Shown: positions 9,521 to 18,322 of the stretch, one piece after another
Position numbering within the stretch: position 1 is the first letter of the stretch
Layout: each line of letters opens with the position of its first letter
Source of the DNA: SAR324 cluster bacterium
Lineage (GTDB): Bacteria; SAR324; JACQKK01
NCBI GenBank assembly: GCA_022573975.1
Contig: JACZSY010000006.1
Coordinates: forward strand, 1-42,146
DNA length: 42,146 bases
Direction of reading: 5' to 3'
The notes under the pieces: generated by a model
Database searches by the model: none
What the model was told of the DNA's origin: nothing
What the model saw: the letters and a program-made list of their open reading frames with translations, nothing else
Made by a program: the position numbers and the translations under genes

Positions 9521-9742
9521 ATGGCACTCACCACCCTGCGCTCCGAAATAGCGGGGACAATCTGGAAAATCGAGGTTTCCCAGGGCGGCCAGGTGGCCCA
9601 GGGGGATACGCTGATCGTCATCGAGTCGATGAAAATGGAAATTCCGGTGGTGGCGGAACAGGGCGGAAAGGTGGTGGAGATCCTGGTGGCCGAACAGGAG
9701 CCGGTGAGCGAGGGCCAGGAATTGATCCGCATCGAAACCTGA
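9521..9742 (+). CDS. biotin/lipoyl attachment (BCCP-like) carrier protein
   Basis: 73 aa with VIESMKMEIPV biotinylation motif. Confidence 0.93.
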   Translation: MALTTLRSEIAGTIWKIEVSQGGQVAQGDTLIVIESMKMEIPVVAEQGGKVVEILVAEQEPVSEGQELIRIET

Positions 9743-9796
9743 GCCGGCGCCGTCCGCCTCACGGCACCTGCCCCGCCGCCTCACTACGCCGCCTCC

Positions 9797-11422
9797 CTAC
9801 GCCGCTTCCACGGCCGGTTGCGGGGCGGCGTCCCGGGCCGCCGCGCGCTGCTCCTCATACCCGTCGAAGAGGTCCACCCAGAAGGCCGCTTTCTGAATCA
9901 GCGCGATCTTGGCGATCAACCCGCCGGCCAGCATGGCGGCCCCGGCCAAAATGGGCGCGGCGGGGACGGTCTGCGCGAAGACCAGGCCGGCCGCCAGCAA
10001 CACCGCGGGCAGCAGCCCCCCCAGCCCGACGATGCCGGCCAGGTAGGAAGGACGCCGCAGCACCTCCACCGAGCGGGTGAAGGTGGGCGTGTGGGGCGGC
10101 GTGGCCAGATACTTCAACCAGATCGCCAGATTGATCGCGATCAGGCTCAAGCCCACCACGTAAGGGGCGACGCCCTCGATCAGGATGCGGGAATGGAACA
10201 CTCCGGCGATGATCAGGTAGGCGCCCATCCCCGAGGCCATTCCCGAAGCGATGAAGTGGTGCGGCATGATGGGAACGCTCCAGGCGGGCACGCCCTTGGC
10301 GGTGCGCAGGATCAACCCCTGGCACAGGGCCAGCCCCAGCCCGGCCATCCCGGCCAGGATTTGCGCCACGGGACTGGCCAGCAGGAGCGTGTCCAGTACC
10401 GCCAAGGCGATGAACGCAATGGCGAACACCGATTCCCGCGACATCCACGAGTTGCGGAAATTTCGAATCACATTGAACCCGCGGAAGGGCCGCCCGGCCT
10501 CCGCCGCCACGGACAACAACCCGATGGCCACCAAGGCGGGCCCCAGCAGGCCGGTGAGATGCCGCCAGTTGAAGGCCGCCAGGGAAAAGCCGCCGATGGA
10601 AAAAACATCCGGCGATCCGGCCTGCCCGGCCGCCCCGAACAGGGGCGCGTAGGCCTCCGTGCCCAGCCAGCCGCAGAGGGTGCCCAGTATGAACAGGGCC
10701 ATGCCGGTGGTGCCGCAGAAGAAGTTGGCCGTCGCCAGGCCGTGCCAAGTGCGCTGAAGTTCGGGAGTCCTGGGCTCGATGCGTGGCGGGTTGAGGTACA
10801 CCACCGAGGGCTTGGTCTCCAGGTGTTCCAGCAGGCGCACGGCGTTGGGGTTTTCATCGGCCAGCCTGGAGACCCGGCTCTCCGGATCGTCCCAATCCCC
10901 GAAGACGATGGCGTCCGCGATGCACGAGGAGGAGCAGGCCGGGGTGTATTCGGGATCGATGCCGGGCCGGGCGCCCTCGGGAGCGTTGTCGAACTTGTGG
11001 TAGCAAAAATGGCATTTGGTGCAAATGCCCACCCGCTCCTTGTCATAGGTGGCCAGCTCCGGCGGCGTGGCCTCGCCAAAGTAATACTTCTCTTCGGGAA
11101 TCAAATGACGGGCGCGGTAGGGGCAAGCCACCACGCACGATCCGCAGCCGATGCAAATGTCGTTGTCGATCCAGACGATGCCGTCGGGGCGCACCTTGGT
11201 GGCCGTGGTGGGACAGGCGTCGAAACAGGGCGGGTCGGCGCATTGCATGCAGGTCATGGGCAGGAACTGCCGGTTCACGTCGGGATACTCCCCGCTTTCC
11301 AGGTCCAGCACCGTGCGCCAGAGCGTGCTGGGAGGCAGCCCGTTTTCCATCTTGCAGGCGATGGTGCAGGTGTGGCAGCCCACGCAACGCCCCAGGTCCA
11401 CCACCATTCCCCAATGGGTCAT
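9797..11422 (-). CDS. fused 4Fe-4S ferredoxin subunit and NrfD/DmsC-type membrane anchor of a molybdoenzyme
   Basis: N-terminal CVGCHTCTIAC, CMQCADPPCFDAC, CIGCGSCVVAC, CTKCHFC clusters, followed in frame by an anchor domain with GRPFRGFNVIRNFRNSWMSRE; start at MTHWGMVVDL. Confidence 0.93.
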   Translation of the reverse strand: MTHWGMVVDLGRCVGCHTCTIACKMENGLPPSTLWRTVLDLESGEYPDVNRQFLPMTCMQCADPPCFDACPTTATKVRPDGIVWIDNDICIGCGSCVVACPYRARHLIPEEKYYFGEATPPELATYDKERVGICTKCHFCYHKFDNAPEGARPGIDPEYTPACSSSCIADAIVFGDWDDPESRVSRLADENPNAVRLLEHLETKPSVVYLNPPRIEPRTPELQRTWHGLATANFFCGTTGMALFILGTLCGWLGTEAYAPLFGAAGQAGSPDVFSIGGFSLAAFNWRHLTGLLGPALVAIGLLSVAAEAGRPFRGFNVIRNFRNSWMSRESVFAIAFIALAVLDTLLLASPVAQILAGMAGLGLALCQGLILRTAKGVPAWSVPIMPHHFIASGMASGMGAYLIIAGVFHSRILIEGVAPYVVGLSLIAINLAIWLKYLATPPHTPTFTRSVEVLRRPSYLAGIVGLGGLLPAVLLAAGLVFAQTVPAAPILAGAAMLAGGLIAKIALIQKAAFWVDLFDGYEEQRAAARDAAPQPAVEAA

Positions 11423-11456
11423 CTGATCCTCCTGCTGGAATTGATTTGACCAAAAT

Positions 11457-11726
11457 TCAAGTTGCCCTGAACTCTTCACGAATTTTTTCGGAAAGGAAAA
11501 TTTTCAGCAGCGACTGATAGGGGACATCCCTTTTATGGGCGAGGAGCTTTAATTCCTCGATCATGGATTCCGGCAGCCTGAGGGAAATGGTTTTCAGGGA
11601 AGGTTTCAGGCTGGCCAGAAAGACCCGCTTCGTTTTTTTCCAATCCACATATTCGGTGGAATCATGGGCCGCCCAGAATTCCCGCTCCTCGTCCTCGCTT
11701 TTAAACTTCGGAATTTTCTTGCTCAT
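11457..11726 (-). CDS. CopG/BrnA-type antitoxin-like protein, no toxin partner visible
   Basis: 89 aa; EFWAAHDSTEYVDW plus ISLRLPESMIEELKLLAHKRDVPYQSLLKIFLSEKIREE (ribbon-helix-helix). Confidence 0.8.
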   Translation of the reverse strand: MSKKIPKFKSEDEEREFWAAHDSTEYVDWKKTKRVFLASLKPSLKTISLRLPESMIEELKLLAHKRDVPYQSLLKIFLSEKIREEFRAT

Positions 11727-11819
11727 GAGCCTGATAAACCTTCCTCTCCTTCCTGTTTATTTTTCCTTGGAACGTTTCTCCCCGTGGGTTCACTCCTCTC
11801 CAGGGCGGCCCGCTGAATC

Positions 11820-14534
11820 TCAGGCCTTATAGACCCTGACGGGGACCAGGTCCGCGCCGCTGCCGGTGGCGTCGGTGAGATTGATGCCCACCGTGGCCAG
11901 TTGGTTCAGGTTGGGCGTGTCCAGGTCCTTGGCCACCGGGGTGATCCAATGGCCGAACTGTTGCGTGGTCAGCACCACGTCGGGGCGGATGCCCTGCTTG
12001 AGCACGGCCTTGCCCTTGACACGGTTGACGGGCGACTCCACCCAGATCTGATCGCCGTCGGCGATGCCGTTTTCGCGGGCCCATCCGGTGTTGAGGATCA
12101 CGCCGAAGTGGGTTTCGATGTTGGCGGCGATATCGGCGATGATGGGGAGCGAAACCGTGGAACCCCAGGCATACTGCATGGAGCGGGTGGTCAGCATCCA
12201 CATGCCATAGTCGGCGGGGTCCTTGCCGTTGTCCCTGGCCATCGAATCCCAGATTGCGGGAAAATCCTTCCAGGGGGGCAGGGGGTTGTATTCGGCCAGT
12301 TGTTCCTCCCACCAGTCCACGCCGATCTCATGGAGCCGGTTGCCCAGTTGGTTGCCCATGCGCTTGAGGCGCTCCTGGTAGGGCAACTCGTAGCGCAATC
12401 CCTTCTCGCGCATCACCGTGTCCAGATACCAGTGATCCTGGGGGAAGGGCACCAGGTAGGCGCCGTTTTTCTTGAACCAGGCCAGGTCCTTCATTTCCTT
12501 GCCCCGCGAGGCCTCCAGGGTGCAGGCGCGGGCGGCGCGGTCCCAGATTTCCTCGACGCTGTAGCTGCGCTCCGGATTGAGCGCGCCTTCCGGGTAGAAT
12601 TTCTTGAGGCTGATGCCGATTCCCCGCCCATTGTTGATGGCCTCGTTGTACTCGGCCAGGATGCCCACCTTTTGGGCCAGCCGGGTGGTGATCTCGGTCA
12701 TGTCCATGGTGTCGTAGACGGGCTTTTCGGTGACCGGCTGGCGAATGGCCCAGCCGCTGTGGCGCCAGAATTGCTCGATGAACTGGGCGCCGCCGATGCG
12801 GATCAGTTGGGTGCTTTCGGTGTCCGGGCTCTCCGGCAGGATCACGTCGGCGAACCAGTTGGTCTCGTCGGGGGTGTAGCCGAAGCAGAGCGTGAAAGGA
12901 ATTTTCGAAAGCACGCTCAGCACCCGGTCCGTGTCCCAATGGGAAATGGCCGGGTTGGAGCGGCAGTTGATCCACACGTCCGGCACCTTCTGCTCGGGCC
13001 AGTTGCGGGGGGTGTTTTCCATGAACAGCCAGGGCAGGTGGGCCGGGCCCAGCGCGGGCGCCCAGGGGCCATTGCCCAACAACGGCACCAGGGTCTCGAA
13101 GGCGCTGCGGTTCCTGGACTGCACCCACCCTTTCTTGTCGGTGGGGTTGAGCGCGCCGTCCATGAAACCGTCGGGGCCTGGCTTGACGGTGAGAAAGCGG
13201 TCGAAGGCCGGACGGTTGAGCCGCACCCCCGAGCCGATGATGGCGCCGGGGACTTCCAGCGCGCCCACCAGCACGGCCAGCATGGTGCGCCCCCAGCACG
13301 ACTCGTAACCGCCCCAGCCGTTGGCCACGGTCTTGCCCAGCATGATGGCCACCGGACGGTAGGGGTATTCCCTGCCCTCCACCTCGATGGTCTCCCCCAC
13401 GCGGGCGTGCTTGAGAAAATCCGCCGCCACGGCGCGGATTTTTTCCGCCGGAATATCGCAAACCCCGGCCGCCCAGTCCGCGGAATACTGGGCGATGTGG
13501 TCCAGCAGCATCTGGAAGGCGGTGCGCACCTCTACGCCGTCGTGTTCCCAGCGCTCCTCGTCCGCGCCCTGCTCGACGCCCGAGGCGGTGAAGCTGCCGG
13601 CCAGGGCCGCGTGTTTCGCGCCGGGGGCGTCATGGGGCACGGGCGCTCCGGCCTGTTCGTCCCAGACCAGCGGCTGGCCGCTCTGCGGGTCGCGCAGGTA
13701 GTAGCCGTTGGGGGCCACCAGATAGGGCGAACTGGTGCGATCCCGCAGGAAGGGCACGTCGCAGACCTCGCGCCAGTCGTTCTCGTGCAGGATGTGGTGG
13801 ATCATGGCGAAGAGGAAGGCCGGGTCCGTCTTGGGCTTGATGGGCAGCCATTGGTCCGAAAACGCCGCCGAGATGGACATGTGCGGCTCCACCTGCACCC
13901 GGTAGAGCCCCCTGTCCTTGGCTTCGGCATGGCGCCAGACCCCGGTCACGCCGGCCGACGCCAGGCCGTTGTTGCCGAAGGAGAGCACGTATTTGCACAG
14001 GGGGGTGTCCGGCACCACGATGAAGGCCCGGTGCCAGAACTCGCCGTAGAGATGCTCCGAGTGGTAGCACTTGACCCCCTGCCCGGCGCCGATGCTCTGG
14101 TCCAAGGGGCCCCAGGCCGACATGAAGGCCGGGAAGGTGCCCAGGAAGCCCGGCGCCACGCCCCCCTGGCCCAGGGTCAGCGCCAGCCGGGGGTTGTTCG
14201 ACTCGTCCACCAGCCCCTTCTCGCGGATGGCGCGGAGTTTTTCGGCCACCATTTCGATGGCCTCGTCCCAGGAAATTTCCACCCACCCCGGCTCCTCGTC
14301 CTTGCCCTTCTTGGGGTTGGTGCGCTTGAGCGGGGTCTTGATGCGGTTGGGGTTGTACATCTTCTGGATCAGGCCGTAGGCCTTCACGCAGACGCGGCCC
14401 TGGGCGGGGTGTTCCTGGTGAAAATTAAAGTTGGGCACGATGCGCTTGGCGACGCCGTCCTCCACTTCCACCTCGATCAGGTCCGGCCCCGCCACGCATT
14501 GCGAGCAGTAGACCGGGATTCTCTCCACCGTCAT
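11820..14534 (-). CDS. molybdopterin-dependent oxidoreductase catalytic subunit (candidate phenylacetyl-CoA:acceptor oxidoreductase-like)
   Basis: 904 aa DMSO-reductase superfamily protein; YCSQCVAGPD...GRVCVKAYG N-terminus, GQGVKCYHSEH, WGGYESCWGR, NCRSNPAISHWD, PESPDTESTQ motifs. Confidence 0.9.
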   Translation of the reverse strand: MTVERIPVYCSQCVAGPDLIEVEVEDGVAKRIVPNFNFHQEHPAQGRVCVKAYGLIQKMYNPNRIKTPLKRTNPKKGKDEEPGWVEISWDEAIEMVAEKLRAIREKGLVDESNNPRLALTLGQGGVAPGFLGTFPAFMSAWGPLDQSIGAGQGVKCYHSEHLYGEFWHRAFIVVPDTPLCKYVLSFGNNGLASAGVTGVWRHAEAKDRGLYRVQVEPHMSISAAFSDQWLPIKPKTDPAFLFAMIHHILHENDWREVCDVPFLRDRTSSPYLVAPNGYYLRDPQSGQPLVWDEQAGAPVPHDAPGAKHAALAGSFTASGVEQGADEERWEHDGVEVRTAFQMLLDHIAQYSADWAAGVCDIPAEKIRAVAADFLKHARVGETIEVEGREYPYRPVAIMLGKTVANGWGGYESCWGRTMLAVLVGALEVPGAIIGSGVRLNRPAFDRFLTVKPGPDGFMDGALNPTDKKGWVQSRNRSAFETLVPLLGNGPWAPALGPAHLPWLFMENTPRNWPEQKVPDVWINCRSNPAISHWDTDRVLSVLSKIPFTLCFGYTPDETNWFADVILPESPDTESTQLIRIGGAQFIEQFWRHSGWAIRQPVTEKPVYDTMDMTEITTRLAQKVGILAEYNEAINNGRGIGISLKKFYPEGALNPERSYSVEEIWDRAARACTLEASRGKEMKDLAWFKKNGAYLVPFPQDHWYLDTVMREKGLRYELPYQERLKRMGNQLGNRLHEIGVDWWEEQLAEYNPLPPWKDFPAIWDSMARDNGKDPADYGMWMLTTRSMQYAWGSTVSLPIIADIAANIETHFGVILNTGWARENGIADGDQIWVESPVNRVKGKAVLKQGIRPDVVLTTQQFGHWITPVAKDLDTPNLNQLATVGINLTDATGSGADLVPVRVYKA

Positions 14535-14759
14535 GGGGACTCCTCTTCAATGGTTGCCTTCCGGCGGGCCGTCCGGCGGCAGAGCCCTCCCTGCGGACTC
14601 TCTTTTTCCGCACAATATCGCCCGGGGAGGGGGGTTGGCAAATGGGGGTGGGGGAGAAATCGGAAAGTCAGTTCCCACGTAAGAACGGAGGGTTCCCGGC
14701 GGAATGACCAGGCGCAAAAACAGGCGGCTGCGCCGCGCCTCACGGAAAGCGCCACGGTG

Positions 14760-15722
14760 CTATTGAAACCGCCACATCAGGCCGATGCGCGAAGAGGGGC
14801 GGAAGCCCACGTATTCGAAGTAACGCAGCAACTCCCAGTCGTTCCAGCGGCAGAGGGTCTCGATGCGGGCCGCTCCCGCTTCCCGCAGCCAGTCCAGCAG
14901 GCTCTCCAGCAAGGCCGAGGCCACGCCCTGGTGGCGGAATTTTTCGCGCACGGCGAAGGAATCGATCACGCCGCGCATTTCTTCGATGCCGAACTCCCCC
15001 TGGAAGATCGAGCCCACCAGGAACCCGGCCGGTTCTCCGTCCAGCCAGGCCACCAGGAAGTGGTTGTTTCCGGGGCGCGAGGCGGCCGCGGAGAACTTGC
15101 CCGAAAAATAGCGCCCGCGGGAGGCCTGCATGGTTTCCCGGTCGATTTCGGCCACGGCGTCCAGGTCGGCCTCGGTTGCCGCGGTCACTTCCGCGTGGGA
15201 ATGGCCGGCCTGAAAGGGATGGCGGGCCGTGTCCCAGACCAGGTCCAGCTCGTGGGAGAGCCGGAAGCCGATGGACCTGAAGAACCCGATCAATTCCAGC
15301 CGATGCCAATCCACCAGGGTGTGAATGGCTTCCACCCGCAGGGCCTCCATGTTCTTGCGGTACTGCATCAGCAGGCGATGGGCCACCCGCCGGTGGGCGA
15401 AATCCGGGTGGACGCCCAGGGTGTGCAGCACCGCGCGGGTGACGGGAATGCCGAATTCGCCGAAGAACAACTGGCCCAGCAGGAAACCGATCGCGCTGCC
15501 GTCCGACTCGGCGGCGAGGGAGGTGTTGATGCCCGGATCCCGCAGGCAGACGGCGAACTTTTCCTCGAAGTAGGGCCGCCGGACGTGCCCATGGGACTTG
15601 GCGTCGATGGAGATCACCCGCTCCAGGTCCGCTTCCGCGATCACCCGGATGATGAACGGATTGTTGAGTTCCCCCTCCTTTTGCAGGTCTTCATCTTCCA
15701 TGGGGCTCGACTCCGGAGCCAT
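14760..15722 (-). CDS. tandem GNAT acetyltransferase-like protein
   Basis: Two homologous GNAT domains; second has RHQGVASALL. Upstream alternative TTG start at 15770. Confidence 0.88.
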   Translation of the reverse strand: MAPESSPMEDEDLQKEGELNNPFIIRVIAEADLERVISIDAKSHGHVRRPYFEEKFAVCLRDPGINTSLAAESDGSAIGFLLGQLFFGEFGIPVTRAVLHTLGVHPDFAHRRVAHRLLMQYRKNMEALRVEAIHTLVDWHRLELIGFFRSIGFRLSHELDLVWDTARHPFQAGHSHAEVTAATEADLDAVAEIDRETMQASRGRYFSGKFSAAASRPGNNHFLVAWLDGEPAGFLVGSIFQGEFGIEEMRGVIDSFAVREKFRHQGVASALLESLLDWLREAGAARIETLCRWNDWELLRYFEYVGFRPSSRIGLMWRFQ

Positions 15723-15771
15723 CCCCTGCTCCAGGGACGGATGGGTTGAAAAGAGGTCTGGCCAGGACAAC

Positions 15772-16659
15772 TCAGGCGCTGCCGCGCCGTGCCAGGAATT
15801 CGTGGCGGAAGGCCCCCCACAGCGCGGCGCCGTAGGCCCCGGCCATGATCGCCTCTGGATGGGCGGTGATCTCCAGCTCCATTTTCTGATCGGCGGCCGT
15901 CCGGTTGAGCGCGCCCACCAGCCCGGTGTCCCGGGACAACCCTCCGGTGATGGCCACCTTCCCCGTGGCGCCGGCGGCTTTCAGCAGACGGATATAACGC
16001 CCGGCCATGGACTCGTGGATGCCGCGCAGAATGTTCCCGGCCGGGATGCCGCGGGAAACGAAATTGATCACGTCCGTCTCAGCCAACACGGCGCAAATGC
16101 CGGAGATTTTCTCCGGGTTTTCCGCCTCCAGGGAGAGCGGCCCCACCTCCTCCAGGGTGACTCCCAGGTAGCGGGCGATGTTTTCCAGGAACTGGCCCGA
16201 TCCCGAGGCGCATTGGCTGGTCATGCGGTATTGCAGCACCTTGGAGCGGGGGTCCATGTGAATGGCCCGCGCGTGCAGCGCCCCGACGTCCAGGGCGGCC
16301 TCCGCGCCGGCCACCATGTACCTGGCGCCGCGCGCGTGGGTGGTCATGGTGTAGAAATGCCCCCGCCGGAACTCGATCATCTCACCCTCTCCGGTGGAGG
16401 CCACGTAGTGCACGTCCCCGGCGGACAGGCCGGCGGCTTCCAGCACCGCTTGGTAGGCTTCCTTGGCCACGGTGAGCGGATTGCGCCGCAACAGCCGGTC
16501 CACCCGCCCCGCCAACAGGGTTTCCACCGGTTTTTCCCCACCGTTGGTTACCACCCCGTTGGTTTCCCCGCCGTTGTTTTCCCCTCCGTTGTTTTCCACC
16601 CGGAAGATCGCCGTTTTCACTCCACTGCTGCCGATGTCGATACCCGCCGCCACAGTCAT
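15772..16659 (-). CDS. bcrD: class I benzoyl-CoA reductase activator subunit D (BadG/BcrD-like)
   Basis: GIDIGSSGVKTAIF ATPase motif, SQCASGSGQFLENIARYLG, CAVLAETDVINFVSRGIPAGNILRGIHESMAGR, AITGGLSRDTG. Confidence 0.9.
   Translation of the reverse strand: MTVAAGIDIGSSGVKTAIFRVENNGGENNGGETNGVVTNGGEKPVETLLAGRVDRLLRRNPLTVAKEAYQAVLEAAGLSAGDVHYVASTGEGEMIEFRRGHFYTMTTHARGARYMVAGAEAALDVGALHARAIHMDPRSKVLQYRMTSQCASGSGQFLENIARYLGVTLEEVGPLSLEAENPEKISGICAVLAETDVINFVSRGIPAGNILRGIHESMAGRYIRLLKAAGATGKVAITGGLSRDTGLVGALNRTAADQKMELEITAHPEAIMAGAYGAALWGAFRHEFLARRGSA
16537..16596. repeat. 15-bp tandem repeat x4 inside bcrD (ENNGG ENNGG ETNGV VTNGG)
   Basis: Four consecutive 15-bp units on the + strand: CCCACCGTTGGTTAC, CACCCCGTTGGTTTC, CCCGCCGTTGTTTTC, CCCTCCGTTGTTTTC. 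Confidence 0.95.
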
Positions 16660-16758
16660 GATGCGCTCTCGTTTTAAGGTGCCGGATTTCAGAAGCCCTG
16701 TGACCAACTCAATAAAAGCAGGAGGAGGGCGCCTCAGGCGGCCCTCCGGGGGGAAACT

Positions 16759-16772
16759 TTGAAAAGTTTCAA
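16759..16772. promoter_or_regulatory. FNR/CRP-like palindrome TTGAAAAGTTTCAA upstream of bcrD
   Basis: TTGA-N6-TCAA half-sites, about 100 bp upstream of the bcrD ATG. Confidence 0.4.
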
Positions 16773-16865
16773 CAAACTTTCTTATTGGAAAAACAGGTAT
16801 TTAAGTCTCTCATTCCAATATCTTAATAAAAGTTTTAATCCATTTTTTCCAAAAAATGGTCAGGG

Positions 16866-16890
16866 GCGTGGGGGATGAAATCCCCCACGC
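16866..16890 (-). terminator. terminator-like hairpin between bcrA and bcrD
   Basis: GCGTGGGGGAT-GAA-ATCCCCCACGC, 11-bp perfect stem; on the minus strand a T6 run follows a few nt later. Confidence 0.6.
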
Positions 16891-16975
16891 ATTTGGATGG
16901 TCACAGGCCTTTCAGTGCCGGGAAACCTTCCCGCCATCCCTCTCCCCGCGCACGGGATGCACGGAGGAGGGAGCC

Positions 16976-18322
16976 TTACCCGGCCACGTTGCGCAGGGCG
17001 AACAGGGCCGCGCCCACCGCGCCGGTGTAGATGGAATTGGCGGAGATGTTCAATTTTCGTTTCCCGTAGTTTTCCTCCACCAGCGTGCTCAGGGCATGGA
17101 CGGCGGCCTCGTTGTTGGCCACGCCTCCGGTGAAGGTGAACTCGTCCTCGATGCCACCGGAGCGGGCCAGCAGGGACATGGCGCGCAGGATGATCGCCCG
17201 GTGCAACCCCTGCAGAATATCCTCGCGGCGCTCCCCGTTGTTGAGCCGCTCGCGCAGTTCCGCCCCGGCGAACACGGTGCAGGTGGAGTTGATGCGCACC
17301 GATTTGTTGGCCTGCATGGCCAGCGGCCCCAGCTCCTGCACCCCCATGTTGAGCTCGTCGGCGATGTAGCCCAGGTAGCGCCCGCACCCCGCCGCGCAGC
17401 GGTCGTTCATCTGAAAGCTGGTCACGATGCCTTCGGGGTCCACCTGGATGGCCTTGGTGTCCTGCCCCCCGATGTCCAGCACGGTGGCCGTGCCGGGGAA
17501 CATGGTGTGGGCGCCCAGCCCATGGCAGAGAATTTCCGAGCGGATCCGCTCCTTGGGAAAAGGCAGCCGCGCGCGGCCGTAGCCGGTGCCGACCGCATTG
17601 AGCACCTCCAGGGAGATGTCCAGCACCTGATCCGCGGCGGAGCGGATTTCGGCCTCGGCCTCCTCGGAAAGCCCGTCCCTGCCGCCATCGCCGAACGAGC
17701 GATCCAGCGCCTTGCCCATATTGCCTTCGAGGCTCAGGTCGAGCAGGGTGTTTTCCACGCGGATGATGCACTTGTCGTATACGTTCACCAGCATGTCGTA
17801 GGTCACCCCATCGGGCTCGGCCAGGGCTTCCGCGCCTCGCATGTAGGCATTGCCGGCCAGATCGCGGAAGAAGTCCGAGCGTTTGGCCGCGCCCGGCCGG
17901 AACCATTCCAGGGCTTCAACGGCGATCTCCTCGAACAATTGCTCCAGTTTGTCGCGCAGGGGAGTCCTGAGGGCCTGATCCACCCTCCCCTTGGAAATCT
18001 CCGCCATGGAAATTTCCGTCAGGTGGCGCAGTTGGCGCAGGAACTGCTCCAGCCGGAAATTGGCCTCCAGTCCGGTCAGGAATGCTTCCAGGTTTCCCAG
18101 TTCCACCGCGCCCGTGCCCAGTTCCACCGCGCCCGTGCTCATTTGCCGCCGGAAGAGGGAAAAGCGGGTGTCGATGAACGCCTCGTTCTGGGCGATGGCG
18201 CAGGCCGTATCGTAATTGCTGCGCGAATTGGTGATGCCCTTGCCCAGAATGACCTGATTGGCGTCCATCACCACCGCCTTGGTGGTGGTGGAACCCAGGT
18301 CGATGCCCAGATAGAGTTTCAT
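16976..18322 (-). CDS. bcrA: class I benzoyl-CoA reductase activator subunit A (BadF/BcrA-like)
   Basis: GIDLGSTTTKAVVMD, FQMNDRCAAGCGRYLGYIADELNMGVQELG, CTVFAGAELRERL, FTGGVANNEAAV; start at MKLYLGIDL. Confidence 0.92.
   Translation of the reverse strand: MKLYLGIDLGSTTTKAVVMDANQVILGKGITNSRSNYDTACAIAQNEAFIDTRFSLFRRQMSTGAVELGTGAVELGNLEAFLTGLEANFRLEQFLRQLRHLTEISMAEISKGRVDQALRTPLRDKLEQLFEEIAVEALEWFRPGAAKRSDFFRDLAGNAYMRGAEALAEPDGVTYDMLVNVYDKCIIRVENTLLDLSLEGNMGKALDRSFGDGGRDGLSEEAEAEIRSAADQVLDISLEVLNAVGTGYGRARLPFPKERIRSEILCHGLGAHTMFPGTATVLDIGGQDTKAIQVDPEGIVTSFQMNDRCAAGCGRYLGYIADELNMGVQELGPLAMQANKSVRINSTCTVFAGAELRERLNNGERREDILQGLHRAIILRAMSLLARSGGIEDEFTFTGGVANNEAAVHALSTLVEENYGKRKLNISANSIYTGAVGAALFALRNVAG
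17990..18019. repeat. 15-bp imperfect duplication in bcrA (TEISM/AEISK)
   Basis: CTTGGAAATCTCCGC / CATGGAAATTTCCGT. Confidence 0.8.
18096..18137. repeat. 21-bp perfect tandem duplication in bcrA (TGAVELG x2)
   Basis: CCCAGTTCCACCGCGCCCGTG twice in tandem. Confidence 0.97.

Noticed and set aside
11441-11454. TTGATTTGACCAAA as an FNR box
   Set aside because: Right half-site is poor (CCAAA) and it lies only about 20-30 bp from the next start codon, at the 3' end of the CopG gene.
11901-15749. 1282-aa + strand ORF over the Mo subunit and GNAT genes, and similar long antisense ORFs (9818-11449, 24851-26968, 5353-6369, 16856-18361)
   Set aside because: Shadow ORFs typical of GC-rich coding DNA; the minus- or plus-strand partners have clear family motifs, the shadows show none.
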